Source: Aquimarina sp. BL5 (GTDB lineage: Bacteria > Bacteroidota > Bacteroidia > Flavobacteriales > Flavobacteriaceae). Taken from it: 64,000 nt of DNA. How positions within the stretch are numbered: the first letter of the stretch is position 1; each line of letters begins with the position of its first letter. The notes under the pieces are model-generated. The model worked only from the letters and a program-made list of their open reading frames with translations, made no database searches and was not told the origin of the DNA. This document shows, one piece after another, positions 63,640-64,000 of the stretch. Location of the stretch: assembly GCF_003443675.1 (NCBI RefSeq), contig NZ_CP031963.1, forward strand, positions 4,934,501 to 4,998,500. Reading direction: 5' to 3'. Both the position numbers and the translations under genes were made by a program.

Positions 63640-64000
63640 TCATATTTTGAATAATATAATGTTTTCATATAGAGTAAAAGTTTGTTCTTCCTCATTAAAA
63701 TTATTCAAATCTACTTTGAAAGCTGTTTTTTCTGGGATTTGTTTTTTGTCAAATTTATAATAAGTGTAGCCATCTTGTTTGATAACCTCTATTCCCAGAA
63801 CAGATTGGTAATTTATACTATCAGTTCCAAATTGTAATCTTACAAGCCAATTTTTGTTAGGGTTATTTTTATAGACAAAGTAATAGAATTTTTCATCTTG
63901 TTTTAAACTTGGTTTTTCGGAGAAACCTGTTAAAAAGTAAAGCGGATCTAAATATTGAGAAGCATTGAATTCAGTCAATGTTAATGGTTTTTCTAATAAT
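63640..64000 (-). CDS. Cassette gene: partial protein of unknown function
   Basis: The frame is open to the window edge, so the 5' end is outside. The visible part ends 12 bp from R'' and reads LLEKPLTLTEFNASQYLDPL at the edge, then FYYFVYKNNPNKNWLVRLQF and FKVDLNNFNEEEQTFTLYEN. It looks like a restriction-endonuclease-like or DUF-type domain tail but I cannot assign it. A TTG at 63978 could be read as a start, but coding character continues upstream of it. Confidence 0.6.
   Translation of the reverse strand, partial: LLEKPLTLTEFNASQYLDPLYFLTGFSEKPSLKQDEKFYYFVYKNNPNKNWLVRLQFGTDSINYQSVLGIEVIKQDGYTYYKFDKKQIPEKTAFKVDLNNFNEEEQTFTLYENIILFKI

Larger units (their letters stand above)
56805..64000 (-). 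mobile_element. Integron gene-cassette array, distal part, integrase not in window
   Basis: Six complete cassettes and one partial one, all with genes on the minus strand, are separated by folded attC-like sites. Each cassette starts with TT plus 4-6 bases complementary to the R'' box at its own distal end: TTAGGTAGC with GCTACCTAA, TTGTAGC with GCTACAA, TTATGG with CCACAA, TTGTGCATA with TATGCACAA, TTATGTAC with GCACATAA, TTATAGC with GCTACAA. Strictly conserved bases are only GTT and AAC, as in known attC sites. Orientation places attI and integrase to the right of 64000. Alternative: a set of related MITEs, which would not explain the pairing. Confidence 0.78.

Noticed and set aside
63640..63978. 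TTG at 63978 as the true start of the last gene
   Set aside because: The frame stays open and protein-like up to the window edge, so the gene is treated as partial.

Overview
The window looks like a chromosomal segment of a marine Flavobacteriaceae bacterium, probably Aquimarina-like. The family-level call rests on strong AT richness, Bacteroidetes-type -7 promoter boxes (TAnnTTTG), type IX secretion C-terminal domains, a DUF1501/DUF1800 pair, lone MurB/ValS/FtsH housekeeping blocks in flavobacterial order and frequent TTG starts. The genus is only inferred. No rRNA, tRNA or CRISPR array was seen.

Positions 1-20.6 kb are mostly core genes: an ECF sigma factor, murB, a PLP aminotransferase, a secreted aspartyl protease with PDZ, a DUF1573 protein and valS. 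Next comes a leftward lipid and protein-quality block (acyl-CoA-binding protein, phosphatidylserine decarboxylase, cdsA, LUD protein, ftsH, rsfS), then birA, pyrE facing a Nudix hydrolase, an M14 peptidase and a SulP transporter. A small gene at 16.5 kb is split by an in-frame TGA.

Positions 20.9-45.9 kb are mixed: an SMP-30-like secreted protein; a tightly overlapping operon of an Lgt-like protein, a radical SAM enzyme resembling tetraether synthase (Tes) and a small membrane protein; a DUF1501/DUF1800 pair; coaD; ddl divergent from a PASTA protein and an RluD-type synthase; an AraC regulator whose 5' end appears shifted by a 2-base AT expansion; an amidohydrolase; a cold-shock protein; a GH99-like lipoprotein; yaaA; a TRAP transporter interrupted by a small opposite-strand gene; and pyruvate carboxylase.

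Positions 46-55.5 kb are surface and envelope genes: a 1142-residue T9SS protein built from eight near-identical 246-bp repeats, a TPR protein, a small Cys-rich peptide with a double-glycine leader, and an overlapping SGNH-SGNH-MBOAT O-acylation operon. Then come REP-like palindromes and nine tandem 21-bp palindromic units.

From about 56.8 kb to the right edge lies what I read as the distal part of a chromosomal integron. Small genes, all on the minus strand, are separated by attC-like folded sites of about 50 to 180 bp. Each cassette begins with bases complementary to the R'' box at its own end, which is the expected signature of cassettes that integrated from a circle. No integrase is in the window; by orientation it would lie to the right. 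One attC is interrupted by a complete IS110-family element of the IS1111 type, with subterminal inverted repeats, a short left end and a 277-bp non-coding right end that is the expected place for its guide (bridge/seek) RNA. This attC-targeting IS inside a Bacteroidetes cassette array is the most interesting system here.
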